Shown here: piece after piece, positions 43,152 through 50,786 of the stretch
Layout: each line of letters begins with the position of its first letter
Position numbering within the stretch: the first letter of the stretch is position 1
From: Sporichthya polymorpha DSM 43042
GTDB taxonomy: Bacteria; Actinomycetota; Actinomycetes; Sporichthyales; Sporichthyaceae
DNA length: 64,000 bases
Direction: 5' to 3'
NCBI RefSeq assembly: GCF_000384115.1
Contig: NZ_KB913029.1
Location: forward strand, 3,695,057-3,759,056
Program-made: the position numbers and the translations under genes
The notes under the pieces: generated by a model
Told to the model about the DNA's origin: nothing
The model's input: only the letters and a program-made list of their open reading frames with translations
The model's database searches: none

Positions 43152-43598
43152 TCAGTCGGCGAGGGAGATGAGCGCGAGGGTCCGCATCGACGCGAAGTAG
43201 TGCGAGAACAGGCCCTTGATGATGATCTGGCGTGCGATCAGCTGGCGCAGGACGGGGCTGCGGGGGGAGAGCAGCCCGACGGGGAGCTTGCCGCCGGCCT
43301 TCACCTTCATCTGGGACAGCTGGAGCAGCTGGTCCGAGCTCGCGTAGACCGCGATGTTGGGCTCGCCGACGATCCCGTTGTAGATCGTGATCCCGTTGCT
43401 CGCGAAGTCGAGCGTGCACTCGGTCTCGGTGTCGGTGTTCACGATCGTCACGGGGTGCCGCATCTTCCGGGCCGTCTTGACCAGGTGCGGCTTGTTCGCA
43501 AAGTTCTGCGCGAGCAACGCCTGCATGATGTTGGCGATGCCGTTGGCCTCCTCGCCACCCGAACACGTGACGGTGAAGGGGACGACTTCCTTGGCCAT
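43152..43598 (-). CDS. Small SCP2-like (sterol carrier fold) protein
   Basis: 148 residues from ATG at 43598. No signal peptide or membrane span. Composition and strand/helix pattern ([48 protein letters not shown]) suggest the SCP2 lipid-binding fold seen in many actinobacterial proteins near lipid genes. No catalytic motif. I assign the fold only tentatively; ligand and role are unknown. Convergent with cimA. Confidence 0.6.
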   Translation of the reverse strand: MAKEVVPFTVTCSGGEEANGIANIMQALLAQNFANKPHLVKTARKMRHPVTIVNTDTETECTLDFASNGITIYNGIVGEPNIAVYASSDQLLQLSQMKVKAGGKLPVGLLSPRSPVLRQLIARQIIIKGLFSHYFASMRTLALISLAD

Positions 43599-43687
43599 CT
43601 ACGCGAGATCCGTTCGGTGTTTTTCACGCGCCACCGAAGGGTCGCGTGCGGGTGTGCGGCGTGGCTGGTGCGGCGGGTGGGGTGATC

Positions 43688-44578
43688 CTATCGGGCACCG
43701 GTCCCGGCGGGCCGGACCGCGTCCACCACCGGACGAATGGCCTCGATGAGCCGTCCCCGCAGGACGGCGGCGCGGTCGGCGAAGTCGCGTTGGAGCTCGA
43801 CGTACTGGCGGCGTCCCTCGATGGTCTCGATCGGGATCGGAGCGTAGCCGAGGTCGGCGAGCTCGTACGGGGAGGCCCGCATGTCGACCGCGCGGATCTC
43901 GCGGGCGAGGGCGAAGCAGTCGGCGACGAGCTCGGACGGCACCAGCGGGCTGAGCCGGTACGCGTGTTTGTAGAGGTCCATGTTGGTGTGCAGGCAGCCG
44001 CCCTGCTCCAGGTCGGGCATCGCGGCCCGGGTGGGGGTGAGCAGGTTCAGCGGCCGGGCCGGGTCGGTGAAGAACCGGAACGCGTCGAAGTGGGTGCAGC
44101 GCAGCGGCGCGGACTCCACGACGGCGTCGACCTCGGCCGACGGCAGTCGCAGCGGCACGGCCGAGTGCCGGACCTCGTCCGGGGAGAGTCGGTAGACCAT
44201 CGCCCACTCGTGCATGCCGTGGCAGCCGAAGACCGGCCGCCGCGCGGCGGTGGCCTCCAGCAGCGTGAGCGTGTCCCGGGCGATACGAGCCCGCGTGCCG
44301 GTGAGAGTCAGGTCCGCGGTCACCCCGCCGTCGGCCTCGATGTAGCCGCTCCACCGCCGGTGCGGCGGGTCCCCGGCGAGCACGACGCCGGCGCCGGGGT
44401 GCCAGCGGCGCAGCGCCCCGGGGGAGTGGTTGTAGTAGGTGAAGAGGAAGTCCAGCACGGGGTGCTTCTCGTGGCGCCGGGCCCGGTCGAGGTGCGGGTC
44501 GACCCACGGCGCGACCCGGGCCTCGTGGGCCGCGGCACACGCCCGCCACTCGGCGGGGCTCAGCAGGACGTCCGGCAC
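43688..44578 (-). CDS. Conserved actinobacterial protein usually annotated as 3-methyladenine DNA glycosylase
   Basis: 296 residues from GTG at 44578; the long open frame upstream is antisense to the next gene. Conserved blocks include EKHPVLDFLFTYYNHSPGALRRWHPGAGVVL, FGCHGMHEWAMVYR, LRCTHFDAFRFFTDPARPLN (pieces of at most 20 residues: FGCHGMHEWAMVYR, CTHFDAFRFFTDPA) and GGCLHTNMDLYKHAYRLSP, rich in His, Asp and Trp. Homologues are commonly labelled 3-methyladenine DNA glycosylase, but I see no helix-hairpin-helix or known glycosylase motif, so the label may be inherited without evidence. The histidines suggest a metal or phosphate site. Confidence 0.55.
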   Translation of the reverse strand: MPDVLLSPAEWRACAAAHEARVAPWVDPHLDRARRHEKHPVLDFLFTYYNHSPGALRRWHPGAGVVLAGDPPHRRWSGYIEADGGVTADLTLTGTRARIARDTLTLLEATAARRPVFGCHGMHEWAMVYRLSPDEVRHSAVPLRLPSAEVDAVVESAPLRCTHFDAFRFFTDPARPLNLLTPTRAAMPDLEQGGCLHTNMDLYKHAYRLSPLVPSELVADCFALAREIRAVDMRASPYELADLGYAPIPIETIEGRRQYVELQRDFADRAAVLRGRLIEAIRPVVDAVRPAGTGAR

Positions 44579-44659
44579 AGTCCCACGGTAGGCGGACCTC
44601 GGTGGGCGATGATGGCCGGACGCCGTTGTCGCCGTCCCGAGCGCGGAAGGGCTGCTCGC

Positions 44660-45682
44660 ATGAGTAGTAACACGTCGTACTTCATGAACGCGCAGGTCGC
44701 CGACAGCTTCGGCGACGCGCAGCCGCACGACGACGGGATGCACCGCGCCGCCCTCGCGGAGAACCCCGACCCCGCACTCGTGGAGACGGTCTTCGCCGGG
44801 TTTCACGTCCCCGAGGCGGACATCCACTGCCTGAACTACATCTGGCTGCACCCGAACCTGCACCTGATGAGCGGCGGCGCCTGGTGCTGGCGCGGCTTCG
44901 TGCGCACCCAGCTCGAGGCCGACCTGTTCGACATGCGCGACTTCGTTCCCGACACCGCGATCACCGACGACGGCGGCGACCTGACCGACGTCACCCTGCC
45001 CAACGGCTACCGGTACCAGGTGCTCGAGCCGCTGCAGTCGATCCGGATGACCTACGACGACCCGGCCCGCGGCAACAGTTTCGACGTCACGCAGACGGCG
45101 ATCATGCCGCCGGCGATGCTGCCGTCGAACCGGCACTTCGACCAGGTCATGCGCTCGACCGGGACGCTGCGCCTGCGCGGCGAGGAGTTCGAGGTGAACT
45201 CCTACGCGGTGCGCGACCGCTCCTGGGGCGAGGCGCGCACCGAGGACCCGGCGGGTGCGTCCGCGATTCACTGGCTGGTCGCGGTCTTCGGCGACGACTA
45301 CGCCGTCCACGTCACCGGCCTGCAGGACCCGCAGACCGCCCACTGGCGTGACGTCTTCCCCGAGGACCCGGCCCGGGCGCAGGCCATGAACCGCGGCTGG
45401 GTGTGGCGGGACGGGCGCCTGCTGACCGTGACCGAGGCGCGCATCGAGACCGAGTGGGACATCGGCGCGCGGCGGCAGGCGGCGCACCGGGTCGTCGCGG
45501 TCGACGAGACCGGCGCCGAGCACGTGCTGCACGGTCAGCTGCGCGCGGCCGCGCCGTGGCACACCTGGTCGAACGTGCACATGAGCATCGGGCTGGCGCG
45601 GTGGGAGGCCGACGGCCGGGTCGGGCACGGCGACAGCCAGGTCGCGATGTGGACGGATTTCGTGCGCGCCGCCTTCCGGTGA
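44660..45682 (+). CDS. DUF7064/7065-type lipocalin-like protein (paralogue of 21081 gene)
   Basis: 340 residues from ATG at 44660 with GGAAGGG upstream. Two-domain AttH-like architecture: the first half contains LNYIWLHPNLHLMSGGAWCWRGF (cited as LNYIWLHPNLHLM), the second EFEVNSYAVRDRSWGEARTED, the same RDR-W-G turn as in the 21081 protein. Such proteins cluster with lipid and sterol metabolism in actinobacteria; activity is unproven. Divergent from the glycosylase-like gene by 81 bases and followed by an FAH-family gene. Confidence 0.65.
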   Translation: MSSNTSYFMNAQVADSFGDAQPHDDGMHRAALAENPDPALVETVFAGFHVPEADIHCLNYIWLHPNLHLMSGGAWCWRGFVRTQLEADLFDMRDFVPDTAITDDGGDLTDVTLPNGYRYQVLEPLQSIRMTYDDPARGNSFDVTQTAIMPPAMLPSNRHFDQVMRSTGTLRLRGEEFEVNSYAVRDRSWGEARTEDPAGASAIHWLVAVFGDDYAVHVTGLQDPQTAHWRDVFPEDPARAQAMNRGWVWRDGRLLTVTEARIETEWDIGARRQAAHRVVAVDETGAEHVLHGQLRAAAPWHTWSNVHMSIGLARWEADGRVGHGDSQVAMWTDFVRAAFR

Positions 45683-45731
45683 GCGGGGCGCGTCATCGAC
45701 ACGCGCCCGACGAGGTCGAGGTCCCCGCGGG

Positions 45732-45744
45732 TAGCCTCCCTGGG
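45732..45744 (+). promoter_or_regulatory. Leaderless promoter -10 of FAH-family gene
   Basis: TAGCCT at 45732-45737 lies seven bases before GTG 45744, the spacing for transcription starting at the first codon base. No ribosome site is seen. Confidence 0.6.
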
Positions 45745-46520
45745 TGCGAATCGCCCGTTTCACCTATGAGAATTCCCAGCACTTCGGCGTGATCGAGGGC
45801 GACCCCGGCGCCGAGGTCGTGGCCGTCGTCGAGGGCGACCCGCTGTACACGCCGGTCAAGCCGACGGGACAGCACGTGCCGCTCGGCGAGGTGAAGCTGC
45901 TGGCGCCGGTCATCCCGCGGAGCAAGGTCGTCGGGATCGGGCGGAACTACGCCGACCACGCGGCCGAGCTCGGCAACGACGTGCCGGCCGAGCCGCTGCT
46001 GTTCCTCAAGCCGAACACCACGGTGGTCTCGCCCGGCGACGCGATCGGGTACCCGTCGCAGTCGACCGAGGTGCACTACGAGGGCGAACTCGCGATCGTC
46101 ATCGGGAGGCTGTGCCGGGACGTCCCGGTCGAGCGGGTGCCCGAGGTGATCTTCGGCTACACCGTCGGCAACGACGTCACGGCGCGGGATCTGCAGCGCA
46201 GCGACGACCAGTGGACGCGCGCGAAGGGCTTCGACACCTTCTGCCCGCTCGGCCCGTGGATCGAGACCGACCTCGACGTCGGCGACCTCGCGGTGACGAC
46301 GACCCTGAACGGCGAGCTGAAGCAGGCCGGGCGGACCTCGCAGATGGTGCACAAGGTCCCCGACCTCGTCGCCTACATCACGTCGGTCATGACGCTGCTG
46401 CCCGGCGACGTGATCCTGACCGGGACCCCCGCCGGCGTGGGCCCGATGAAGCCTGGCGACGCGGTGGCGGTGACGGTGGAGGGCATCGGCACCCTGACGA
46501 ACTCGGTGGTGGCGCGATGA
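45744..46520 (+). CDS. Fumarylacetoacetate hydrolase (FAH) family protein
   Basis: 258 residues from a leaderless GTG. Short FAH-family enzyme of the oxaloacetate tautomerase/acylpyruvase/HpcE type. VVGIGRNYADHAAELG, PLLFLKPNTTVV, EVHYEGELAIVIG with metal Glu residues, GYTVGNDVTARDLQ and TGTPAGVGPMKPGD are typical. The exact substrate is not inferable. It sits directly before gltX with a four-base ATGA overlap, as Rv2993c before gltS in M. tuberculosis. It differs from the longer fumarylacetoacetase at 24236. Confidence 0.88.
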   Translation: MRIARFTYENSQHFGVIEGDPGAEVVAVVEGDPLYTPVKPTGQHVPLGEVKLLAPVIPRSKVVGIGRNYADHAAELGNDVPAEPLLFLKPNTTVVSPGDAIGYPSQSTEVHYEGELAIVIGRLCRDVPVERVPEVIFGYTVGNDVTARDLQRSDDQWTRAKGFDTFCPLGPWIETDLDVGDLAVTTTLNGELKQAGRTSQMVHKVPDLVAYITSVMTLLPGDVILTGTPAGVGPMKPGDAVAVTVEGIGTLTNSVVAR

Positions 46521-47992
46521 GCGCGAACAGCAACGTGCGGGTCCGGTTCGCCCCGTCCCCGAGCGGTGACCTGCACGTGGGCAACATCCGCACGGCGCTC
46601 TACGACTGGGCGTACGCCCGGCACACCGGCGGCACGTTCGTGTTCCGGATCGAGGACACCGATCAGAGCCGCGTCACGCCGGAGTACATCGCCGCGGCGG
46701 TGGAGTCGATGCGGTGGCTCGGCCTGAGCTGGGACGAGGGCCCCGAGGTCGGCGGCCCCCACGCGCCGTACCAGCAGTCGCAGCGCCTGGAGATCTACCG
46801 CGAGTGGGCCCAGCGCTTCCTCGACTCCGGGCACGCCTACTACTGCTACGAGAGCCCCGAGGAGGCCGAGGCGCGGGTCGCGCGCCAGAAGGCCGCCAAC
46901 GAACCGATCGGCTACGACGGGCACAGCCGCGACCTCACTCCCGAGCAGCGCGCCGCCTACGAGGCGGAGGGCCGCAAGCCGGTCATCCGGCTCCGGATGC
47001 CGGCGGGGACCACCACGTTCACGGACCTGATCCGCGGCGAGGTCACCTTCGAGAACAGCACCGTGCCGGACTTCGTCCTGGTGCGGGCCGACGGGTCGCC
47101 GCTGTACACGCTCGCGGTCGCGGTCGACGACGTGCTGATGAAGATCACGCACGTGGTCCGCGGTGAGGATCTGCTGTCCTCGACCCCGCGTCAGATCGCC
47201 GTGTACCGCGCGATGGGCGTGGCCGACGACGAGATCCCGACCTTCGCGCACCTGCCGTTCGTCATGGGCAACGACAACTCGAAGCTCTCGAAGCGGCACG
47301 GCGCCGTGACGATCGGTCAGTTCCGCGCCGACGGCTACCTGCCCGAGGCGATGTGCAACTACCTGGCGTTGCTCGGCTGGTCCCTCGGCGACGACCGCGA
47401 GGAGTTCTCCCTCGAGGAGCTCGCGCAGGCGTTCACCCTCGACCGGGTCAACACCAGCCCGGCGCGCTTCGACCCGAAGAAGCTCGACTCGATCAACGCC
47501 GCCTGGATCCGCCGCCTCGACACGGCCGAGCTGGCGAACCGCGTCGCCCCGTTCCTCGCGGCGGCCGGAGTGATCGCGGACCCGGCGACGCCCGCGGAGC
47601 TGGAGATGCTGGCCGCCGCCGTGCCGCTGATCCAGGAGCGGTTGGTCACGCTGGGGCAGGCCGTCGACATGCTCCGGTACCTGTTCGTGTCCGAGGTCAC
47701 GATCGACCCCGACGCCGCCGCCTCGATGCGGGGGCCGGAGTCCGAGGCCGTCCTCAAGGCCGGCATCGACGCGCTGGAGGGGCTGGGTGGCTTCGCGGCC
47801 GCCGACATCGAGTCCGCCCTGCGTGCGGCGCTGATCGACGGACTGGGCCTGAAGCCCAAGGTCGCGTTCGGGGCCCTGCGGGTCGCCCTGACCGGCCGGA
47901 AGGTGTCTCCGCCGCTGTTCGAGTCGATGGAGCTCCTCGGTCGCGACGCGACCCTGGCCCGCCTCCGTGCCGGACTGGCCGCCCTGTCCTGA
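46517..47992 (+). CDS. gltX: Glutamyl-tRNA synthetase
   Basis: 491 residues; ATG at 46517 overlaps the preceding stop. Charges tRNA-Glu with Glu, and in bacteria with GatCAB also tRNA-Gln. VRFAPSPSGDLHVGNIRTALY carries the HIGH-like HVGN, and KLSKRHGAV the KMSKS-like loop. The GatCAB genes at 17646-20949 and the two tRNA genes at 48058-48283 fit a non-discriminating enzyme. Length is normal. Confidence 0.96.
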   Translation: MSANSNVRVRFAPSPSGDLHVGNIRTALYDWAYARHTGGTFVFRIEDTDQSRVTPEYIAAAVESMRWLGLSWDEGPEVGGPHAPYQQSQRLEIYREWAQRFLDSGHAYYCYESPEEAEARVARQKAANEPIGYDGHSRDLTPEQRAAYEAEGRKPVIRLRMPAGTTTFTDLIRGEVTFENSTVPDFVLVRADGSPLYTLAVAVDDVLMKITHVVRGEDLLSSTPRQIAVYRAMGVADDEIPTFAHLPFVMGNDNSKLSKRHGAVTIGQFRADGYLPEAMCNYLALLGWSLGDDREEFSLEELAQAFTLDRVNTSPARFDPKKLDSINAAWIRRLDTAELANRVAPFLAAAGVIADPATPAELEMLAAAVPLIQERLVTLGQAVDMLRYLFVSEVTIDPDAAASMRGPESEAVLKAGIDALEGLGGFAAADIESALRAALIDGLGLKPKVAFGALRVALTGRKVSPPLFESMELLGRDATLARLRAGLAALS

Positions 47993-48057
47993 CCACGGGC
48001 GCGGACCCGGTATCATCGACCCTCGGTGCGCGAGCCCGATCGGCGAGCCACCACCCA

Positions 48058-48129
48058 TGGGGTATGGGGTAATTGGCAGCCCGGCTGATTCTGGTTCAGC
48101 TAGTCTAGGTTCGAGTCCTGGTACCCCAG
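48058..48129 (+). tRNA. tRNA-Gln (CTG anticodon)
   Basis: 72 bases without CCA. Acceptor TGGGGTA pairs with TACCCCA; D arm GGG/CCC; anticodon stem GCTGA/TCAGC with loop TTCTGGT (anticodon CTG); T arm CTAGG-TTCGAGT-CCTGG. Discriminator G129. Decodes CAG. Confidence 0.95.
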
Positions 48130-48210
48130 CGCAGTGCGGATTTCCGATCCGGAACAACCCTCCGGTAAGGTCCCGTGCGCACCACGCGGCGCAAGCCGTG
48201 AGCACCACCT

Positions 48211-48283
48211 GGCCCCGTTGTGTAGCGGCCTAGCACGCCGCCCTCTCAAGGCGGTAGCGCGGGTTCGAATCCCGTCGGGGCTA
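48211..48283 (+). tRNA. tRNA-Glu (CTC anticodon)
   Basis: 73 bases without CCA. Acceptor GGCCCCG pairs with CGGGGCT; anticodon stem CCGCC/GGCGG with loop CTCTCAA (anticodon CTC); T arm CGGG-TTCGAAT-CCCG. Discriminator A. Decodes GAG. A terminator follows seven bases later. Confidence 0.95.
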
Positions 48284-48290
48284 CAGCGAG

Positions 48291-48318
48291 CGAACCCCCT
48301 GCTTCGGCAGGGGGTTCG
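48291..48318 (+). terminator. Terminator after tRNA-Glu
   Basis: Perfect 12-bp stem CGAACCCCCTGC (48291-48302) with GCAGGGGGTTCG (48307-48318) closed by a TTCG tetraloop, followed by TCTGTTTCT. Its 3' arm is also the left edge of the repeat that flanks the toxin-antitoxin module. Confidence 0.9.
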
Positions 48319-48367
48319 TCTGTTTCTGAGACCGGGATGCACTGGAGATGACATCTCCAGTGCATGG
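48312..48367 (+). repeat. Family C repeat, copy C2, left flank of toxin-antitoxin module
   Basis: About 56 bases: GGGTTCGTCTGTTTC, then a short variable part, ACCGGGATG, then the perfect 27-base family C palindrome (48338-48364). The whole stretch is repeated in the same direction at 49360-49414 with about nine differences. Confidence 0.85.
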
Positions 48368-48436
48368 GCCGCAGAGTCCGCGGTGCGGGTACGTCGGACG
48401 TCGGTATCCGCAGCGGGGCCCTAGGCGGCCCTGGTG

Positions 48437-48451
48437 ATAAGGTAACCTTAT
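48437..48451 (+). promoter_or_regulatory. Palindromic operator overlapping -10 and start of mntA-like gene
   Basis: ATAAGGTAACCTTAT is a perfect 15-base dyad with central A. TAAGGT (48438-48443) inside it is spaced seven bases before ATG 48450, so a leaderless promoter lies within the operator. The encoded HTH protein is the obvious binder. Confidence 0.7.
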
Positions 48452-48923
48452 GCAGTTCCTGGCCGAGTACCGGCTCGCCCGTCGCGACGAAGACCTGGCG
48501 CGGCTCCGGCGCGTGCTGGCGCTCCGCGCGATGGCCGCTACCGGCATGAGTCAGCGCGAGATAGCGGCCGCGCTCGGGATCAGCCAGTCGGCGGTCAGTC
48601 AGCAGTACAAGGCAGCACCGGATCTGCGGACGGTGCACCCGCAGACGCTGCTCGATGCGGCGTCACCCATCCTCCGGGAGCTCGCCGAGAGCCGAGGTTT
48701 CCGCGACCTCGCGGTGTTCGGATCTGTCGCGCGTAAGAGTGCGCGAGCGGATTCGGACATCGACCTGCTGGTCAAGCCGCCGCGCGGCACCTCGATCAGC
48801 GCGATGCGCGACCTGCAGGAGACGTTCGAGCAGATTCTCGGCCGCAGTGTCGACCTCGTCAGTTACGGCGGACTGAAGCCGAGAATCGACGATGACGTCC
48901 GGCGCGAGGCAGTCCGGTTGTAA
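48450..48923 (+). CDS. HTH-fused MNT-type nucleotidyltransferase (MntA-like antitoxin)
   Basis: 157 residues from ATG at 48450. N-terminal part (about 25-55) is a helix-turn-helix: MSQREIAAALGISQSAVSQQ. C-terminal part is a minimal nucleotidyltransferase with GS-x10-DxD: FGSVARKSARADSDIDLLV, Gly91-Ser92 and Asp103, Asp105. MntA antitoxins of this type inactivate HepT by adding AMP to a tyrosine. Most MntA proteins lack the HTH, so this one may also repress the operon through the palindrome at its start. The hepT-like gene overlaps by one base. Flanking direct repeats suggest the module was inserted beside tRNA-Glu. Confidence 0.88.
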   Translation: MQFLAEYRLARRDEDLARLRRVLALRAMAATGMSQREIAAALGISQSAVSQQYKAAPDLRTVHPQTLLDAASPILRELAESRGFRDLAVFGSVARKSARADSDIDLLVKPPRGTSISAMRDLQETFEQILGRSVDLVSYGGLKPRIDDDVRREAVRL

Positions 48924-49399
48924 TGGATCGTCGGACGGCCAAGGAGTTCCTCCATGTGCGCGACTGGCTGGACAGGGCGCAGATGATCGTCGAGGGCGGG
49001 CGGGCGGCCTACGACGCCGACGAGCTCCGGCAGGAGGCCGGTGACTCGTTGATGATGAAGCTCGGCGAGGCGGCAAACCGGCTTGACCGCGCCAACATCG
49101 CCAGCCCCGAAGGAGTGCGCTGGCGCGACGCGGTCGCCAACCGCAACTGGCTGATCCACCAGTACGACCACATCGACCGCGACATCACCTGGGCCACCCT
49201 GGAGACCGACCTGCTCGCCTGGCGCGAAGCTCTGGCGTCGACCTTCGCGTCAGCCGATGCCTACTCGGCGGCTGAGCGCGACGAACGCCAGTTGGCCGAC
49301 CGTCCCGAAGGGGGATCGCCCGCTAAATCACCTAGGGCCGGAAGAGCCACATTTCGGGCGGGTTTGTCTGTTTCCAGGACCGCGATGCGCTGGAGATGA
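48923..49399 (+). CDS. HepT-like (DUF86) toxin
   Basis: 158 residues; ATG overlaps the antitoxin TAA. All-helical HEPN protein with the RNase motif R-x4-H-x-Y: RNWLIHQYDHID (Arg74, His79, Tyr81), the tyrosine being the AMP target in characterised HepT. Helices span about residues 5-110. The last 35 residues (from about EGGSPAK to MRWR) are encoded by copy C3 of the flanking repeat and look like an appended tail, so the ancestral protein was probably shorter. Confidence 0.88.
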   Translation: MDRRTAKEFLHVRDWLDRAQMIVEGGRAAYDADELRQEAGDSLMMKLGEAANRLDRANIASPEGVRWRDAVANRNWLIHQYDHIDRDITWATLETDLLAWREALASTFASADAYSAAERDERQLADRPEGGSPAKSPRAGRATFRAGLSVSRTAMRWR

Positions 49400-49414
49400 C
49401 ACCTCCCGTGCAGG
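49360..49414 (+). repeat. Family C repeat, copy C3, right flank of toxin-antitoxin module
   Basis: GGGTTTGTCTGTTTC, ACCGCGATG and a degenerate family C palindrome (49386-49412, arms TGCGCTGGAG and CTCCCGTGCA). Direct repeat of 48312-48367. It overlaps the 3' end of the hepT-like gene. Confidence 0.8.
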
Positions 49415-49418
49415 CGAA

Positions 49419-50054
49419 TCAGACCGCGAGGTGCGGTGAGAGCCGAGTGGGCCGGCCGGTCAGCCAGGCGGCGAGCTGGGTGCGGTCGAGAAGGACGAGG
49501 CCGCGGGAGTCGCCGAGGGCGAGGGCGGAGCGGGTGAACCGGCCGGTGGTGACGAGGACCGGGATGTCGGTGGCGCGGGCTCCGTGGGTGTCGTCGAGGA
49601 ACCGGTGCACGGCGGTGGCGCCGACCCGGCGCCGGGGGGCGTCGCGGTGGCACCGCACGAGGAGCGACCGGCCCGTCGAGGTGTGCCCGAGGACCTCGCT
49701 GCTCAGGTCGACGCGCGAGGTCGGGGCGTGGACACCACCGACATCGTCACGGCGCAGGAGCGACGCGACGAGCAGCTGCAGCTCCCGACAGGTCATTCGG
49801 TCGACGTCGGCGATCGAGATCGGCGCCGGCCCGGCGGCGCAGCTCATCTCCGGCTCCGGCGCCTGGGTCACGCGGTGCCAGGCGCTGACCGCGATCAGGA
49901 CGACGCCGCCCGCCGGCAGCGCCGCGATCGGGTCGCGCTCCATCCACGCCAGATAGGCGAACAGCAGGACCACGACGACGACCGCGCGCACCATCCAGTC
50001 CGCGAACCGGACCAGGACGTCGGCGGACACCGCTGGATCGTTGTGCTGCGTCAC
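49419..50054 (-). CDS. Membrane protein with degenerate Mrr-type restriction endonuclease domain
   Basis: 211 residues from GTG at 50054. Two membrane spans near the N-terminus (AVVVVVLLFAYLAW and ALPAGGVVLIAVSAW, about 24-38 and 43-58) followed by a cytosolic domain of about 130 residues. MTCRELQLLVASLLRRDD, GRSLLVRCHRDAPRRRVGATAV, IPVLVTTGRFTRSALALGDS and GLVLLDRTQLAAWL match the Mrr_cat order. The usual D...QxK catalytic set is not seen (VRCHR where QxK is expected), so nuclease activity is doubtful. Convergent with the toxin gene. Confidence 0.7.
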   Translation of the reverse strand: MTQHNDPAVSADVLVRFADWMVRAVVVVVLLFAYLAWMERDPIAALPAGGVVLIAVSAWHRVTQAPEPEMSCAAGPAPISIADVDRMTCRELQLLVASLLRRDDVGGVHAPTSRVDLSSEVLGHTSTGRSLLVRCHRDAPRRRVGATAVHRFLDDTHGARATDIPVLVTTGRFTRSALALGDSRGLVLLDRTQLAAWLTGRPTRLSPHLAV

Positions 50055-50296
50055 TTTTCCCCCCCGGAAAGCCGCAGGCCTCGATCCTGGCCGACGCGGG
50101 GGCGCGCTGCGTACTCGCTATCCGGTTAGGTTCGCGCGCGTTACTCCGTCCTGATGAGGACGGCCATCGCATCGCCCGCGCATGTGTCTTGGTGGACGAA
50201 ATGATCGCTGTGTCAGAAAAGGTCTGGCTGTCCGTCGCAGAGCGCGGTGCGTTCGGTTGATGCCTGGGGTTGCCGAGCGGCGGCATCCTGTCCGTC

Positions 50297-50749
50297 GTGA
50301 GGGTGGAAGTGTTGTCGATGCGGCGGGCGACCGTGCGCTGGTCAGCCTTGGGCGCCGCAATCGCCGCGCTCAGCGTTGGCGCGTTGGCAATCGGCACGTA
50401 CGTGTCGGGACAGCAGGCCTGCAGCGAGAGGGCATCGGAGCAGATTCGTGCCCTGACCGAGGTTGCCGTCACACCGCTTCCGGCTGGGCTGCGGTCGCGA
50501 GCGTCAGCTGATTCAGGCTGCGACTCCGGCGGGTTCCCGTCCGTGTCGTGGGTTCCGATGGGTGCACCGACTGAGTCGTTCGGGTTTTATGCCGATGCGG
50601 GCTGGGCACGCATGTCCGCCGCCGCTCTGCGGGGGTACGGCCACGCTGACGCCGTCGGGTTCGCCCGCGACGTACTGGATCACACGGTCGAGGTTGTCTT
50701 CATCCCTCAGGCGGACCGTGGGTTCTTCCAAGCAGCGTTCGTCGACTAG
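50297..50749 (+). CDS. Hypothetical membrane-anchored or exported protein
   Basis: 150 residues from GTG at 50297, which CATCCT (50284-50289) could serve as a leaderless start; an ATG at 50318 is an alternative. RRATVRWSALGAAIAALSVGALAIG is an N-terminal membrane anchor or signal; three cysteines follow (QQACSERA, ADSGCDSGG). Nothing else is recognisable. GC content here is lower than in the neighbours. Functional relation to adjacent genes is not evident. Confidence 0.5.
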   Translation: MRVEVLSMRRATVRWSALGAAIAALSVGALAIGTYVSGQQACSERASEQIRALTEVAVTPLPAGLRSRASADSGCDSGGFPSVSWVPMGAPTESFGFYADAGWARMSAAALRGYGHADAVGFARDVLDHTVEVVFIPQADRGFFQAAFVD

Positions 50750-50786
50750 CGAAGCCAGTTGGAGCGCCGATCGGCGCAGCCGCGCT

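Noticed and set aside
43688-45763. 691-residue open frame joining the glycosylase-like gene with the strand opposite the DUF7065 gene
   Set aside because: The part beyond 44578 is antisense shadow; the conserved protein begins at VPDVLLSPAEW.
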